64,000 bases of DNA from Rana temporaria (lineage: Eukaryota; Chordata; Amphibia; Anura; Ranidae): assembly GCF_905171775.1 (NCBI RefSeq), contig NC_053491.1:299870252-299934251 (forward strand). Reading direction: 5' to 3'. Made by a program: the position numbers and the translations under genes. Of the stretch, positions 10,613 through 21,701 are shown in pieces. The notes beneath the pieces were generated by a model, which was given only the letters and a program-made list of their open reading frames with translations, was not told the DNA's origin and did not search any database. How positions within the stretch are numbered: the first letter of the stretch is position 1; every line of letters begins with the position of its first letter.

Positions 10613-11927
10613 ATAGGGATGAGCCGAACACCCCCTAGTTCGGTTCGCACCAGAACCTTCGAACGGACCGACCGTTCGCGCGAACATTTAGAACCCCATT
10701 GACGTCTATGGGACTCGAACGTTCGAATTCAAAAGTGCTCATTTTAAAGCCTAATATGCAAGTTATTGTCGTAAAACGTCTTTGAGAACCCAGGTCTTGC
10801 CCCAGGAAACATGTATCAATGGAAAAAAAGTTTTAAAAACGGTAATTTTTTCTGGAGCAGTGATTTTAATGATGTTTAAATAAAATAAAAAAAATATGAA
10901 AAATTCATTTAAATATTGTACCTGCTGGGTGTCTATATTATGCCTGTGAAGTGGCACGTGTTTAGAACTGTCCCTGCACAAAATGAGATTACTATAAGAA
11001 AAAGGTAATTTAAAACTGCTTGCGACTTTAATGTAATGTCTGGTCCCTGCAATATTGATGAAAATCATTGAGAAAAATAGCACAAACACAGACAGTACAC
11101 ACACCACGTAGCTTTAGGTGCACACTGACGAGGACATGGGTTGTACACACTACGTAGCTTTAGGTGCAATCTGCAGAGGATACAAGCAGTACACACCAAG
11201 TAGCTTTAGGTGCAAACTGCAGAGGACAAAGGCAGTACGCACACTACGTAGCTTTAGGTGCAAACTGCAGAGGACACGGGCAGTACACACACTACGTAGC
11301 TTTAGGTGCAAACTACAGAGGACACGGGCAGTACACACCACGTAGCTTTATGGTGCACACACAGGCAATACACCATGTGAGAATACTGCAGCTAGCACAA
11401 TCACCTGCCTGCCAGTAAATTAAGAAGAGCTGATCTAGCTAAACTATACAGTGTATAAATATATATACAACACCTGGGATGCATATATATCCTCTACACA
11501 CTGTAACTATAACTGACTAGCCTGCCTGCCTGCCTGCTCTATCGACCTACTAAAAATGACACTCTCTCTCTGTCTTCTCTCTTTTAACCACGGCAACACA
11601 CTACACAAGGCCGACCTGCAGGCAGCCTTTTATAGTGTGGGGCGTGTACTAAACCCCCTGAGCCATAATTGGCCAAAGCCACCCTGGCTTTGGCCAATTA
11701 TGGCTCTCCGTTTATTGCAAGCTGTGATTGGCCAAGCATGCGGTTCATAGTGCATGCTTGGCCAATCATTAGCCAGCAATGCACTGCGATGCTGCAGTGA
11801 ATTATGGGCTGTGAAACGTAACTCAAATTTGGCGCGAACGGCACAAAATGTTCGTAGTTCGACAAACGATCGAACATATGATGTTCGAGTCGAACATGAG
11901 TTTGACTCGAATATGAAGCTCATCCCT
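10613..11927. mobile_element. hAT-like non-autonomous element (1.3 kb)
   Basis: Flanked by the 8-bp duplication AGAAACAA (10605-10612 and 11928-11935). Ends are AGGGATGAGCCGAACACCCC and AAGCTCATCCCT in inverted orientation. The interior has GTTCG-rich subterminal blocks, an AT-rich segment, tandem repeats and a palindromic GGCCAAAGCC region near 11670-11700. No transposase is visible. A second, interrupted copy starts at 45818. Confidence 0.82.
11140..11345. repeat. Tandem repeat, ~60-bp unit
   Basis: Four or so copies of a unit containing CACACTACGTAGCTTTAGG and TGCAAACTGCAGAGGACA, inside the hAT-like element. Confidence 0.9.
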
Positions 11928-11935
11928 AGAAACAA

Positions 11936-12161
11936 GCTACAATATCTGATCCAATGGGAAGGATATGGGCCAGAAGAAAATTCTTGGGAGCCTGAGGAGA
12001 ACGTTCATGCCTCAAGATTAACAAGAGAATTCCACCAGAGGTTTCCTCACAAACCAAGCCCTAAGACGTCCAGAGGACGTCCTGAGAGGAGGAGAGTACT
12101 GTCAGGACCTGGGCTTGAACCTGGGACCTCTTCTGTGTCTGGCATTGACTCTTCCCACTGA
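11936..12161 (+). pseudogene. Chromovirus chromodomain and pol C-terminus
   Basis: After the MITE the frame reads YLIQWEGYGPEENSWEPEEN, the chromodomain core with its aromatic cage residues, then a basic tail (KPSPKTSRGRPERRR). In chromoviruses this domain follows integrase and is thought to guide insertion to marked chromatin. The frame runs about 15 codons into the LTR, as is common in this group. It is separated from integrase by the MITE. Confidence 0.92.
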
Positions 12162-12770
12162 GATATCTATGATGCTGGACAGCTCCCTGCCTGATCCGTT
12201 GGACAACCCTGCCTTGTGTCTTGATTGCTATTGAACCTTGAACCCCTTGCTCCTCCCATGAACTTCCTATAAAAGCCTTGTCTCGTCACTTCCTCTTTGC
12301 AAGGTTATTGTGTCTTCTCAGCCAGTGCCTTGCTATTTGTCTTCCCTGCTGCCATCTGTATGTGCTACCACTCGTGATTGACCCTTGGCTTGTTCCTTGA
12401 CTACTCTACTGCCTGATCCCAACCTGCAACTACTCGTTACCGACCTTTTTGGCTTGCTTACTGACCACGCTGCTGTTTAACCCTTATCTGCTTATCCGCT
12501 ACTGGACCCCGGCTTGCTCACACCCTGGTGGGGAAAACCTGAGGACTGCGGCCTGGTACTAGCTTGCAGCTAAATCCATCTCCACCATCAGGAGCTCTGG
12601 TGAACACCAGCTAGTACTTAGACTCCGAACCTCAGGTGAGCCTGTGTCACCTGCCAGAAGTGACTGCCTGTATACCTGTCCTGCAACTGCTATTGCTACT
12701 GGTCTTCAAGCTTGACGCCTGTTCATGAGAATAGCTGTGGTAGACCAAATGGCATAATTACACTCTGACA
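12085..12770 (+). repeat. Polypurine tract and 3' LTR of the chromovirus
   Basis: The tract GAGAGGAGGAGAG at 12085-12097 is followed by TAC and an LTR starting TGTCAGGACC at 12100. It ends CTGACA at 12770, giving TG...CA. A TATA box, TATAAAAG, lies at 12268-12275. The right boundary is inferred from the CA end and the start of the Tc1 sequence. Confidence 0.8.
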
Positions 12771-12784
12771 TCTTTACTAGACCA

Positions 12785-13541
12785 AAAGCAATATGCTGTA
12801 CATACAGGTACATGTCATAAAATTAGAATATGAAAGTGAATTTATTTCAGTAATTCTATTTAAAAAGTGAAACTCATATTTTATATAGATGTGTTCCACA
12901 CAGAGTGATATATGTCAAGCATGTCTTTCTTTTAATTTTGATAATTATGGCTTACAGCTAGTGAAAACCCAAAATTCAATATCTTCGAAAATTTGAATAT
13001 TACATAAGACCAATAAAAAAAGGGGATTTTTAATACAAAAATGTTGGCTTACTAAAAAGTATGTTCATGTACAGTATAGTATGCACTCAATACTTAGTGG
13101 GGGCTCCTTTTGCATGAATTACTGCATCAATGCGGTGTGGCATGGTGGCGATCAGCCTGTGGCACTGCTGAGGTGTTATGGAAGCCCAGGTTTCTTTGAT
13201 AGTTGCCTTCAGATCGTCTGCATTGTTGGGTCTGGTGTCTCTCATCTTCCTCCTGACAATACCCCACAGATTCTCTATGGGGTTTAGGTCAGGCGAGTTT
13301 GCTGGCCACTTGAGCACAGTGATACCATGATCATTAAACCAGGTATTGGTACTTTTGGCAGCGTGGGCAGGTGCTGGAAAATGAAATCAGCATCTCCATA
13401 ATGCTGGTCACCAGAGGGAAGCATGAAGTGCTCTAAAATCAGCAGATGACATGGCTCTCCAAATCATCACTGACTGTAAAAACTTCACATTGGACCTCAT
13501 GCAATTTGGACTCTGTGCCTCTCCACTCTTCCTCCAGACTC
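12785..13541 (-). mobile_element. Tc1/mariner half-copy, minus orientation
   Basis: Contains the C-terminal half of a Tc1 transposase and the downstream terminal region (TCACTTTTTAAATAG, TATTCTAATTTTATGAC on the minus strand). The matching half in opposite orientation lies at 20212-25766. It is cut at 13541 by the Harbinger element. Confidence 0.88.
13087..13541 (-). pseudogene. Tc1-family transposase, C-terminal half
   Basis: From 13317 down to a stop at 13087 the frame reads LKWPANSPDLNPIENLWGIV, the Tc1 signature around the catalytic acid block, then PNNADDLKATIKETW and ending GAPTKY. Upstream, 13317-13541 shows the preceding region (CAGTCAGTGATGATTTGG, GCCATGTCATCTGCTG) in broken frames. 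The N-terminal half with the paired and HTH domains is missing. Cut-and-paste transposase; dead copy. Confidence 0.9.
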
Positions 13542-13705
13542 TGATGCCGCGTACACACAACCGTTTTTCGGGTTGTAAAAAAACGTTTTACAGGCTCTAG
13601 AAAAAACTAAGTTTTTTTCAACCCGATCATTAAAAAAGTCTTACCTACACACGATCATGAAAAAAAAAAAGCTCTAGCAAAGCGCTGTGACGTACAACAT
13701 GTACG

Positions 13706-13718
13706 ACGGCACTATAAA
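13706..13718 (+). promoter_or_regulatory. TATA-like element of the Harbinger left end
   Basis: ACTATAAAGGGGA follows a GC-rich stretch and precedes CCATGCGG. The same block is kept in reverse in the MITE at 3850-3960, which supports it as a conserved promoter region for the plus-strand transposase. Confidence 0.5.
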
Positions 13719-14007
13719 GGGGAAGTTCCATGCGGATGGCGCCACCCTTGGGGCTTCTTTTGCTGATTTCGTGTTACCGCGTGTTAGTAAAAGTTTGGTG
13801 AGAGACGATTCGTGCTTTTCAGTCTTCGTGCTGTTCAGTTTGTGCTTGTGGGTTCGTATCTGTCTTTCAGTGCTTGTAGTCAGTTCGTATCTGTTTTTGC
13901 AGTGCATTCTTGTCCGCTCGTTACTGTTTTTTAGGTCGGTCTTCAGAGGCCGTGCTGTTCTTCAGTGCATTCTTTTAGTTCGTTCTGATTAGACGACCGT
14001 TTTCTAG

Positions 14008-14193
14008 CCATGTTGCGGGTACGTCGTCATTTGCTGTTGCATTCTGCATAACTTTTTAAAGAGAAATTCTTCTAATTATATATCCATTGGGCCTGATGAG
14101 GCCATTCAACAAATGCCATTGCCGGCCCATGAAGCTGTATATGTGGATTATTTTATGGGTAGGGGGGCATTTGCAATGCCTGATCTTTCATGA
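14008..14193 (+). pseudogene. Harbinger (DDE_Tnp_4-like) transposase, C-terminal remnant
   Basis: An open stretch from just after a TAG at 14005 to TGA at 14191. It contains CCCCILHNFLKR, matching the CCILHNF signature near the C-terminus of PIF/Harbinger transposases, and ends with a Y-V-D-Y-F segment and GRGAFAMPDLS, resembling the usual C-terminal tail. AATAAA follows at about 14204, which fits a polyadenylation signal. The catalytic Asp residues and everything upstream are gone, so only the last ~60 residues remain. Reading frame, motif, position in the element and poly(A) signal agree. Confidence 0.72.
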
Positions 14194-14877
14194 AAAATGT
14201 TAAATAAAATGTTATTTAGTAATGAAAAAGTCTGTTTTATTTATTTTTTCTAATTTGGGTTTATTTTATCTTTCTCCTAGGTTATCCTAGTGCCATTGTT
14301 TTAAATTATTTTTATTTTTTTACAAACTTTCTTAAAGTTTTTAAAATCAGCAACCGTTATAAGATTCATAAGTTCTTCATACATAAAACATTGACATATA
14401 CATATTACATAATACATAGATACAAAAAAGATTTGTGTGGGTACAGAGTTAGTGCCATTGTAGTGCCATGTGTATTTTCCTTTACTAAATACCCATCATT
14501 GTCAATGTAAACACCACAAATATGTACAGTATTTGTTCTTTTAGGCAACATTGATATACGAAGCCACACATTGATGAGTATAAAACATTTTTTATTGTTT
14601 CATATTTTTTTGGTGAATTTTTTTTTTTTATTCCAAAAATATTTTTTTTCTTTTTGTAATATATATATTTTTTTTTAGAATCTAAAATTTAGGTTTTTCT
14701 TGTTAAAACTCATAAACAATGTAACTTTTTTGGTTTGTCATTGTTCATGCATTTTAGCACGTAAAACTAAAAATTCAGATTATAAAAAAATACATTATTT
14801 TTTAAAATACAAATAAAAACAAATAAAACATTACCAACAAACAAAATTAAAAGTTAATATTAACTTTTTTTTTTTTT
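14194..14877. other. AT-rich spacer between convergent gene remnants
   Basis: Long T and A runs with several AATAAA-like signals. No coding frame is visible on either strand. It is probably 3' untranslated and intergenic sequence of the Harbinger element. Confidence 0.5.
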
Positions 14878-15633
14878 TTAAACCCCCCCAAGAACATCAG
14901 TCACGTATTTTATTCTTTGCTCCACCTGTTTTATCTTTTCCCTTATCTGCACCAAACTTGTGTTGATGTCCTCCAGGTCAGCAGAGCAGGCCATAACCTC
15001 GCCAATTAGCATCTGGGTGCTGTGTGTATCAAAGCGGTCCCCAGCCAGAAAAGCTCCTGAAATTTTGAAACACACCATGTACTATAAATATGCAGGCCTA
15101 TATCTATTACCTGAAGCTGTGGTGTATGACACTGACCTGTTGTGGTGCCACTTTCTCCTTCCTACGCTTCTTCTTCCTCCACATCCCGTGGAGGTGGGGC
15201 TTGGGTAGGAGGTGTGGGGTTTCCTGTCTGGAAGCTCTTTGATGCCCTATGAGATTGTTACAAAAGGCATACTTGAGTCAAAAAGATTTGAGGCCTGAAA
15301 GAGGAATATGAATCATTATTTTTGTAAGTGTGGTACAATTGTCTGTTTTGTCAATACTTATAAGCTGAACACATGATTGTATCCATTACCAAAGCTGCTA
15401 CATTTATCTATTTTTGGTCAAGTTTCCCACATGGAAACCAAGTATCCACTGGATCACCTGTGTGTGACACCCTAAATAGGTTGTTCTTGTGTCCAACACT
15501 TGTGCTACTGAGTCCACATGTGTAACCAGCTGCTGAGCATACTCTCCATACTGTATATTGAATTCAGTTTGATTAGTAAAATCTAGTTAAGAACACATCT
15601 ACACAAAAAAAAAAATCTTCTCACATAGTTTAA

Positions 15634-16613
15634 CCACTAGATTCCCGGGCCATCGTCAAATGACGGCTCCACGGTGACTCTGAATATTCAACAGGACGTC
15701 ATTTGACATCCTGTATTCTTGCGGCCACTGGGGGGCGCGCGAGCGCGCCGACGCGTCCCCGAGATGCCGATGCGCGTGCCTGGCGGTCGCGATGTCCGCC
15801 AGGCACTCGGAATCGGCGGCTACAGGGACAAGACGTGGAGCTCTGTGTGTAAACACAGAGCTCCACGTCCTGTCAGGGGAGAGAGGAGACCGATCTGTGT
15901 CCCTTGTACATAGGGACATAGATCGGTCACCTCCCCCAGTCACCCCCCTTCCCCCACAGTTAGAACACAATTCAGGTATACATATTAACCCCTCCCTCAC
16001 CCCCTAGTGTTAACCCCTTGAATGCCAGTCACATTTATACAGTAATTAGTGCATATTTATCGCATTAATCGCTGTATAAATGTGAATGGCGCCAAAAACG
16101 TGTCAAAAGTGTCCGATGTGTTCGCCGCAATGTCACGGTGACAGTAAAAAAATCGCAAATCGCCGCCAATACTAGTAAAAAAATTAATAAAATAAAAATG
16201 CCATAAATCTATCAGCTATTTTGTAAACGCTATAACTTTTGCGCAAACCAATCAATATATGATCATTGCGATTTTTTTTACCAAAAATATGTAGAAGAAT
16301 ACATATCGGCCTAAACTGAGGAAAAAAAACGTTTTTTTTTAAAAAAAATTGTGATATTTATTAAATAAAAAAGTAAAAAATAGTGTTTTTTTTTTTATTG
16401 TCACTCTTCTTTTGTTTATAGCGCAAAAAATAAAAACCGCAGAGGTGATCAAATACCACCAAAAGAAAGCTCTATTTGTGGGAACAAAATGATAAAAAAA
16501 TTGTTTGGGTACAGTGTAGCACGACCGCGCAATTGTCATTCAAAGTGCGACAGTGCTGAAAGCTGAAAATTGGCTTGGGCAGGAAGGGGCGTAAGTGCCC
16601 AGTATGGAAGTGG
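15634..16613 (+). mobile_element. TTAA-targeting repeat, copy 1 (980 bp)
   Basis: Flanked by TTAA on both sides (15630-15633, 16614-16617). Ends are CCACTAGATTCCCGG and AGTATGGAAGTGG, so the CCACT...AGTGG ends are inverted. Conserved interior: hairpin GCTCTGTGTGTAAACACAGAGC, AACCCCTTGAATGCCAGTCAC, AAACTGAGGAAAAAA, CACCAAAAGAAAGCTCTATT. A TTAA duplication suggests the piggyBac superfamily. No transposase is present. Confidence 0.85.
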
Positions 16614-16617
16614 TTAA

Positions 16618-16850
16618 GATGTTGTTTCATGTTCGTGGGCACAATAATTGGTCGTATGAATCATGTTCATTCCCTCACTAATAATAAAATACAATCTTTT
16701 TGTCTGATACAGTGTTAAATACATTTGACCATGCCTAAATAGGCATGATGAAATTTCTAAAACACTGTATCAGACAAAAAGATCGTATTTAATTATTAGT
16801 GAACGAATGAAAGACGATTCATACGACCAATTATTATGAAACTTGACATC
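16618..16850. mobile_element. Palindromic MITE
   Basis: Two arms around 16730: ATAATTGGTCGTATGAATC and TTTTTGTCTGATACAGTGTT on the left are repeated inverted on the right (AACACTGTATCAGACAAAAA, GATTCATACGACCAATTAT). Arms are about 95 bp. It interrupts the SANT-like exon at 16837. Confidence 0.75.
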
Positions 16851-17125
16851 TCCTCAATATTGCCACCATTTCCACCATCTCCTCAAACGCCATGTTTGTG
16901 GCCTTGTATCTCCGGGATCTGGTATGTGGTAACGCCTGGGTTCGCTCCTGGCTTGAGGTTGCCACTTGCCGAGTGTCCGCCATGTTGTCTTGCACTAGAT
17001 GACTGAGAAGGGGCAGGGAAAGTACTAGAACGAACATCAGGGCGGGGAAAACTTGCGGAGCTTCACGCTTTCGCAGTGTATGAAGGGATACCGCATGGGT
17101 CAAAACGACGTTCAGTGTGTGGAAG

Positions 17126-17161
17126 GAACGAACGAACGAACGAACGAACGAACGAACGAAC
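17126..17161. repeat. (GAAC)n microsatellite
   Basis: About nine GAAC units just upstream of the SANT-like start codon. Confidence 0.9.
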
Positions 17162-17323
17162 GCGTACAACGACGGTTCGTAACATGATTTTTGAATTTAT
17201 TGATCAGTGGATGAGTTTGTGGCCTATATATGGTGAGAAAGTTTAGTAGTAGAGGCTTGACTGACATTAGCTTTTTTGTATTGGTTTTGTCTTGCAGAAA
17301 ACATTGGAGTTTTTAAAGACCAT

Positions 17324-18057
17324 GGGCCGGATTCAGATAGATTCGTCTATCTGTCTGCGGGCGTAACGTATCTACGATACGTTACGCAGCCATAATTTAG
17401 GGTGCAAGTTCCATATTCAGAAAGGACTTGCACCCTTAGTTAGGGCGGCGTAACGTATGTTGTCCGGCGTAAGCCCGCCTAATTCAAATGGGGATGATGT
17501 GGGCGTGTTTTATGTAAATTCACTGTGACCCCACGTATTTGACGTATTTTACGAACGGCGCATAGTGTGAAAAAATCCCAGTGCGCATGCTCGAAATTAC
17601 GCCACAAGTCATCATTGCTTTAGACATGAGCGTAACTTACGTACAGCCCTATTTGCGAACGACTTACGCAAACGGCGTAAAATTTTCAAAACTCGGCGCA
17701 GGAACTACCTCCATACTTAACATTAGCTACGCCTCATATAGCAGGGGTAACTTTACGCCGGAAAAAGCCTAACGTAAACGACGTAAAAAAATGCGCCGGC
17801 CGGACGTACGTTTCTGAATCGGCGTAAATACCTAATTAGCATATTCCTTGCGTGACTATACGGGAGCGCCACCTAGTGGCCAGCGTAAATATGCAGCCTA
17901 AGATACGACGATGTAAGACACTTACACCGGTCGGATCTTAGGGAAATCTATGCGTAACTGATTCTCTGAATCAGTCGCATAGATACGACGGCCGCACTCA
18001 GAGATACGACGGCGTATCCGGACATACACCGTCGTATCTCGTTTCTGAATCCGGGCC
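17324..18057. mobile_element. MITE with GGGCCGGATTCAGA ends (734 bp)
   Basis: Inverted ends GGGCCGGATTCAGATAGA and TTTCTGAATCCGGGCC, flanked by CAT on both sides (3-bp duplication). The interior is rich in TACG, ACGTA and GGCGTAA words. Near the right end a subterminal palindrome spans TCTATGCGTAACTGATTC and its inverse. Confidence 0.8.
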
Positions 18058-18179
18058 CATGAATTTATGACAGAATTTGTGCAGAGATGGGGGGATCTGC
18101 CAATATTATGGCAAACAAAAAGCAACCTTAATAAAAACAAAGAGGCCAGAAATCAGAGCATGCTCCATTTCGGAACTCC

Positions 18180-18645
18180 CGCCGTGCTTTGTGCGAAGTG
18201 ACGTCATTTTTTTTAACGGCGACGCACGTAGCGTAACTCCGTATTCCATGACGTGTTACGCAAACGACGTGAAATTTTTAATTTAGACGCGGGAACGACG
18301 GCCATACTTTAGACAGCAATACGTTTGCTGACTAAAGTTAAGGCACCAAAAACGACGACTAACTTTGCGACGGGAAACTAGACTAGCGGCGACGTAGCGA
18401 ACGCGAAAAACCATCGTGGATCGCCGTAACTCCTAATTTGCATACCCGACGCTGGTTTACGGCGCAAACTCCCCCCAGCGGCCGCGGTACTGCATCCTAA
18501 GATCCGACAGTGTAAAACAATTACACCTGTCGGATCTTAGGGATATCTATGCGTAACTGATTCTATGAATCAGTCGCATAGATACTCTGAGAGATACGAC
18601 GGAGTATCTGAGATACTCCGTGGTATCTCCTTTGTGAATCTGGGC
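18180..18645. mobile_element. Related MITE, right part
   Basis: Shares the subterminal block CTATGCGTAACTGATTC, AGTCGCATAGATAC and the end TTTGTGAATCTGGGCC with the MITE at 17324. The left end is not identified. Confidence 0.6.
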
Positions 18646-18905
18646 CTTACTTCCTTGTGGGTAAATTATAAAAAAAAATAATGTCTTTGTGGTAACTTGA
18701 CACACTCCAAAAAAAAAAATGGAAAGCAGTCTAAAATATTATCCAATTAATAAAAAAAAAAGAAGAGCTACATTAAAAAAGATTTAAAATATGCAGAAGA
18801 TCTGGCTTAAAAAAAGCAATAATATTCATGAGATAACAATAAATAATAAAGTAACAAGCTTGTGACAATATCAGCAGCAAAATATTTGGATTAGTGTAGC
18901 ATTAA

Positions 18906-19864
18906 CCACTTGAGATCCCGCCTATTGTATAAAGACGCTCTCAATTGCCGGGAGGACGTCTTTAGACGGCCACTGGGAGGCGTGCGAGCGCCTGACGCAT
19001 CACTGAGATGCCGATGCACGTGCCTGGCGGCCTCGATGTCCGCCAGGCACCCGCGAACGGCGGTTAAACAGACAAGGGCGTGGATCTGTGTGTGTAAACA
19101 TCCTGTCAGGGAGAGAGGAGACTGATGCTGTGTCCCTTGTACATAGGGACACAGATCGGTCACCTCCCCCAGTTAAATGTGTACCCTGTATGGTGTTTCT
19201 AACTGTGGGGGGAACCCCACAGTTAGAAACACCATACAGGGTACACATTTAACCCCTTCCTCGCCCCCTAGTGTTAACCCCTTCCCTGCCAGTCACATTT
19301 ATACAGTAATTAGTGCATATTTATAGCTGTATAAATGTGAATGGTCCCAAAAATGTGTCAAAAGTGTCCGATGTGTCCGCCATAAGGTCGCAGTCCCAAT
19401 AAAAATCGCAGATCGCCGCCATTACTAGTAAAAAAATAATGATAAAAAAAAAAAAATTCTGTCCCCTATTTTGTAGGCGCTATAACTTTTGTGCAAACCA
19501 GTCGCTTTTTGCGTTTTTTTTTTTTTTTTTACCAAAAATATGTAGAAGAATACGTATCGGCCTAAACTGAGGAAAAAATGTTTTTTTATATATTTTTGGG
19601 GGATATTTATTATAGCAAAAAGTAAAAAATATAGTTTTTTTTTCAAAATTGTCGCTCTTTTCTTGTTTATAGCGCAAAAAATAAAAACCGCAGAGGTAAT
19701 CAAATACCACCAAAAGAAAGCTCTATTTGTGGGAAAAAAAGGACGTCAATTTTGTTTGGGAGCCACGTCGCACGATCGTGCAATTGTCAGTTAAAGCGAC
19801 GCAGTGCCGGAAGCTAAAATTTCGCCTGGGTAGGAGGGGGGATATGTGCCCAGTAAGCAAGTGG
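18906..19864 (+). mobile_element. TTAA-targeting repeat, copy 2 (959 bp)
   Basis: TTAA at 18902-18905 and 19865-19868. Ends CCACTTGAGATCCCG and AGTAAGCAAGTGG. Same interior as copy 1, including AAAGCTCTATTTGTGGG and GGGAGCCACGTCGCACGA. A palindrome CTGTGGGGGGAACCCCACAG sits near 19202-19221. Confidence 0.88.
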
Positions 19865-20211
19865 TTAAAAAGAAGAAAAGAATGCGCTGTATTACACAAT
19901 GCAATAATTTACAACATAATCTCCATTACGAACGCTAGTTTTACCAGAACGAGCGCTCCCGTCTGATAACTTGCTTCTGAGCATGCGCGGGTTTTTCACG
20001 TCGTTAAAGCCCACACACGACCATTTTTTACAACCCAAAAAACGACAACGTTAAAAACGCTGTGAAAAAATAGAGCATGTTTGAATTTTTTTTTGGCCGT
20101 TTTTCAAAACCCGAAAAATGTTCTGAAGCCACACACAATTGTTTTTAATGACATAAAAAAAAAAGCGTAATTTTTTACAACCCGAAAAACGATCGTGTGT
20201 ACGGGGCATTA

Positions 20212-20480
20212 GACCTTGATTTCCAAATGCAAAATTTAACACAGTCAGTGATGGTTTGGGGAGCCATGTCATCTGCTGGTGTTGGTCAACTGTGTTTTAT
20301 TAAGTCCAAAGTCAGTGTAGCCCTTTGCCTGGAAATTCTAGAGCACTTCATGCTTTCCTCTACTGACTTTATGGAGATGCTGATTTAATTTTCCAGTAGG
20401 TCTTGGCACCTGCCCACACTGCCAAAAGTATACCTGGTTTCATGATCATGGTATCACTGTGCTTGATTGGCCAGCAAACT
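20212..20480 (+). pseudogene. Tc1-family transposase, middle part, plus orientation
   Basis: Reads VMVWGAMSSAGVGQLCFIK, then CLEILEHFMLSSTDF, with a frame change before WFHDHGITVLDWPAN at the cut. This is the same region as the minus copy at 13317-13541 but on the other strand. Coding resumes at 23704-23718 and 25372-25500 after insertions. Confidence 0.85.
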
Positions 20481-20515
20481 ATCGTCGGAGCATCGATAGT
20501 TTAAAAAAACTATTA

Positions 20516-20944
20516 GGCCTCGTACACACCACCGGATCTATCCGCTGGAATTGATCCGCGGATCAGTTCCAGCGGATAAATCCGGTCGTCTGTACGGCCT
20601 AGCGGATATTTATCCGCGGACATTTCTTGGCCCGATCGATTTCAAGCGTATATAAATTTCTTAGCATGCTAAGAAATGTATCCGCTTGAATCGGGTCCAG
20701 CGGATTGATCCGGTGGTCTGTACAGACTCACCGGATCAATCCGTCCGCTCCCCTCCCTCGCATGCGTCGTAATGATTCGACGCATGCGTGGAAGTACTTA
20801 CCTTCCAGCGTCGCGCACGTCGCCGCTTCATCATCGCGGCGACGGCGCGACACGTCACCGCGGATGAATTCCGCGCGGATTTTGATCCGATGGTGAGTAC
20901 AAGCCATCGGATCCAAATACGGATCCCCTCGTGTGTACGGGGCC
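20516..20944. mobile_element. Harbinger-type MITE (429 bp)
   Basis: Flanked by TTA on both sides (20513-20515, 20945-20947). Ends are GGCCTCGTACACACCACCG and CGTGTGTACGGGGCC. The body is dense in CGGATC, TCCGCGGA and AGCGGAT palindromic words. It is a clear 3-bp duplication and the best target-site evidence for the GTACACAC family. Confidence 0.85.
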
Positions 20945-21006
20945 TTAGATAAGCACCTGAACGACCACAACATACAGGGATATACAATGTAATACTGACA
21001 TATAAT
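20945..21006. other. Part of a short interspersed repeat split by the hAT element
   Basis: CACCTGAACGACCACAACATACAGGG and so on; it continues after the hAT insert at 23620 with ATAGATTGGACTTGATGGAC and TTTTTTTCAACCTAACC. The same GTTGAA...GACACAAGTCCATCTAG block occurs inverted at 36178-36208. Family not named. Confidence 0.45.
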
Positions 21007-21667
21007 CAGGGCCGGCCTTAGGTGTTCAGGCGCCCTGTGCGAGCTAATCCTGTGGAGCCCCCCCCCCCCAGACCGCTAGACACTGACCGCTACACAATAC
21101 ACACTGACCACTACACAATACACACTGACCGCTACAAAATACACACACTGACACTACAGCATTGGTGCATTTTACTATAGATCCATTGATGGACTACAAG
21201 GTCCAGCATTTTACTATAGGAGGTATTGGTGGACTACAAGGCCCAGCATTTTACTATAGGAGGTATTGGTGGACTACAAGGCCCAGCATTTTAGTCCCAC
21301 CAATGCCTCCTATAGTAAAATGCTGGGCCTTGTAGTCCACCAGGATTCCCTTTACCTTATATTGGTCCCCCCTTGATTAGATCAGGGAACCCACCCATCA
21401 GTGTCCCCTTCCCCATGAAAGACCCCCATTAGACTGCCTTACCGAGAGCCGCTTTGAGCCACAAAGTGTGGGAGCCGGAGTTTGGGGGGTGGAGCTCCTC
21501 TACTGTAGTGTCGTTTTCCTTCCTTTCATTGTGTGAAGAAGTGTGTCGGCGAAACACAGGATTCAGGACACATCCAAACTGGTACACTCACTCACAGGGC
21601 TGCTGTTAGCATACAGCCACCCCCTGAGGATGGAAAGAGGTGGGGGGGAGGGAGGTGAGAAGGGTGT

Positions 21668-21701
<34 letters not shown>

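Larger units (their letters stand above)
8143..12770 (+). mobile_element. Chromovirus (chromodomain Ty3/gypsy), 3' part
   Basis: Plus-strand remnant starting inside integrase, followed by a chromodomain, a purine tract and a 3' LTR. RT, protease and gag are absent. It is split by a fold-back insertion at 8795-10233 and a MITE at 10613-11927, each flanked by target duplications. Confidence 0.9.
14878..16983 (-). pseudogene. Second Harbinger gene (SANT/Myb-like), spliced and broken
   Basis: Convergent with the transposase. A start at 16983 reads MADTRQVATSSQER, then RSRRYKATNMAFEEMVEMVA, which resembles the first helix of the SANT/Myb-like partner protein of Harbinger transposases. It is interrupted at about 16837. 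A middle open segment lies at 15404-15583 (YGEYAQQLVTHVDSVAQVLD). A last segment at 14878-15078 is coiled-coil-like (DINTSLVQIREKIKQVEQR). Introns and inserted MITEs separate the pieces. In this superfamily the second protein helps nuclear import and end recognition. The domain assignment is tentative and rests mainly on position and one helix. Confidence 0.5.
13545..20208. mobile_element. Long PIF/Harbinger element with two decayed genes (6.7 kb)
   Basis: Inverted ends TGCCGCGTACACACAACCG and CGATCGTGTGTACGGGGCA, extended by TTTTTCGGGTTGTAAAAAA on both sides. Flanking trinucleotides TGA and TTA are a diverged 3-bp target. The insert separates two inverted Tc1 halves. Inside are a plus-strand transposase remnant (14008-14193), a convergent minus-strand gene remnant (14878-16983), and later insertions: two TTAA repeats, a palindromic MITE and two GGGCC-ended MITEs. 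It is the largest member of the GTACACAC family in this window. Confidence 0.75.

Noticed and set aside
17581..17772. Small open frame in the GGGCC-ended MITE
   Set aside because: No conservation or motif; it lies between MITE ends and is too short to support.
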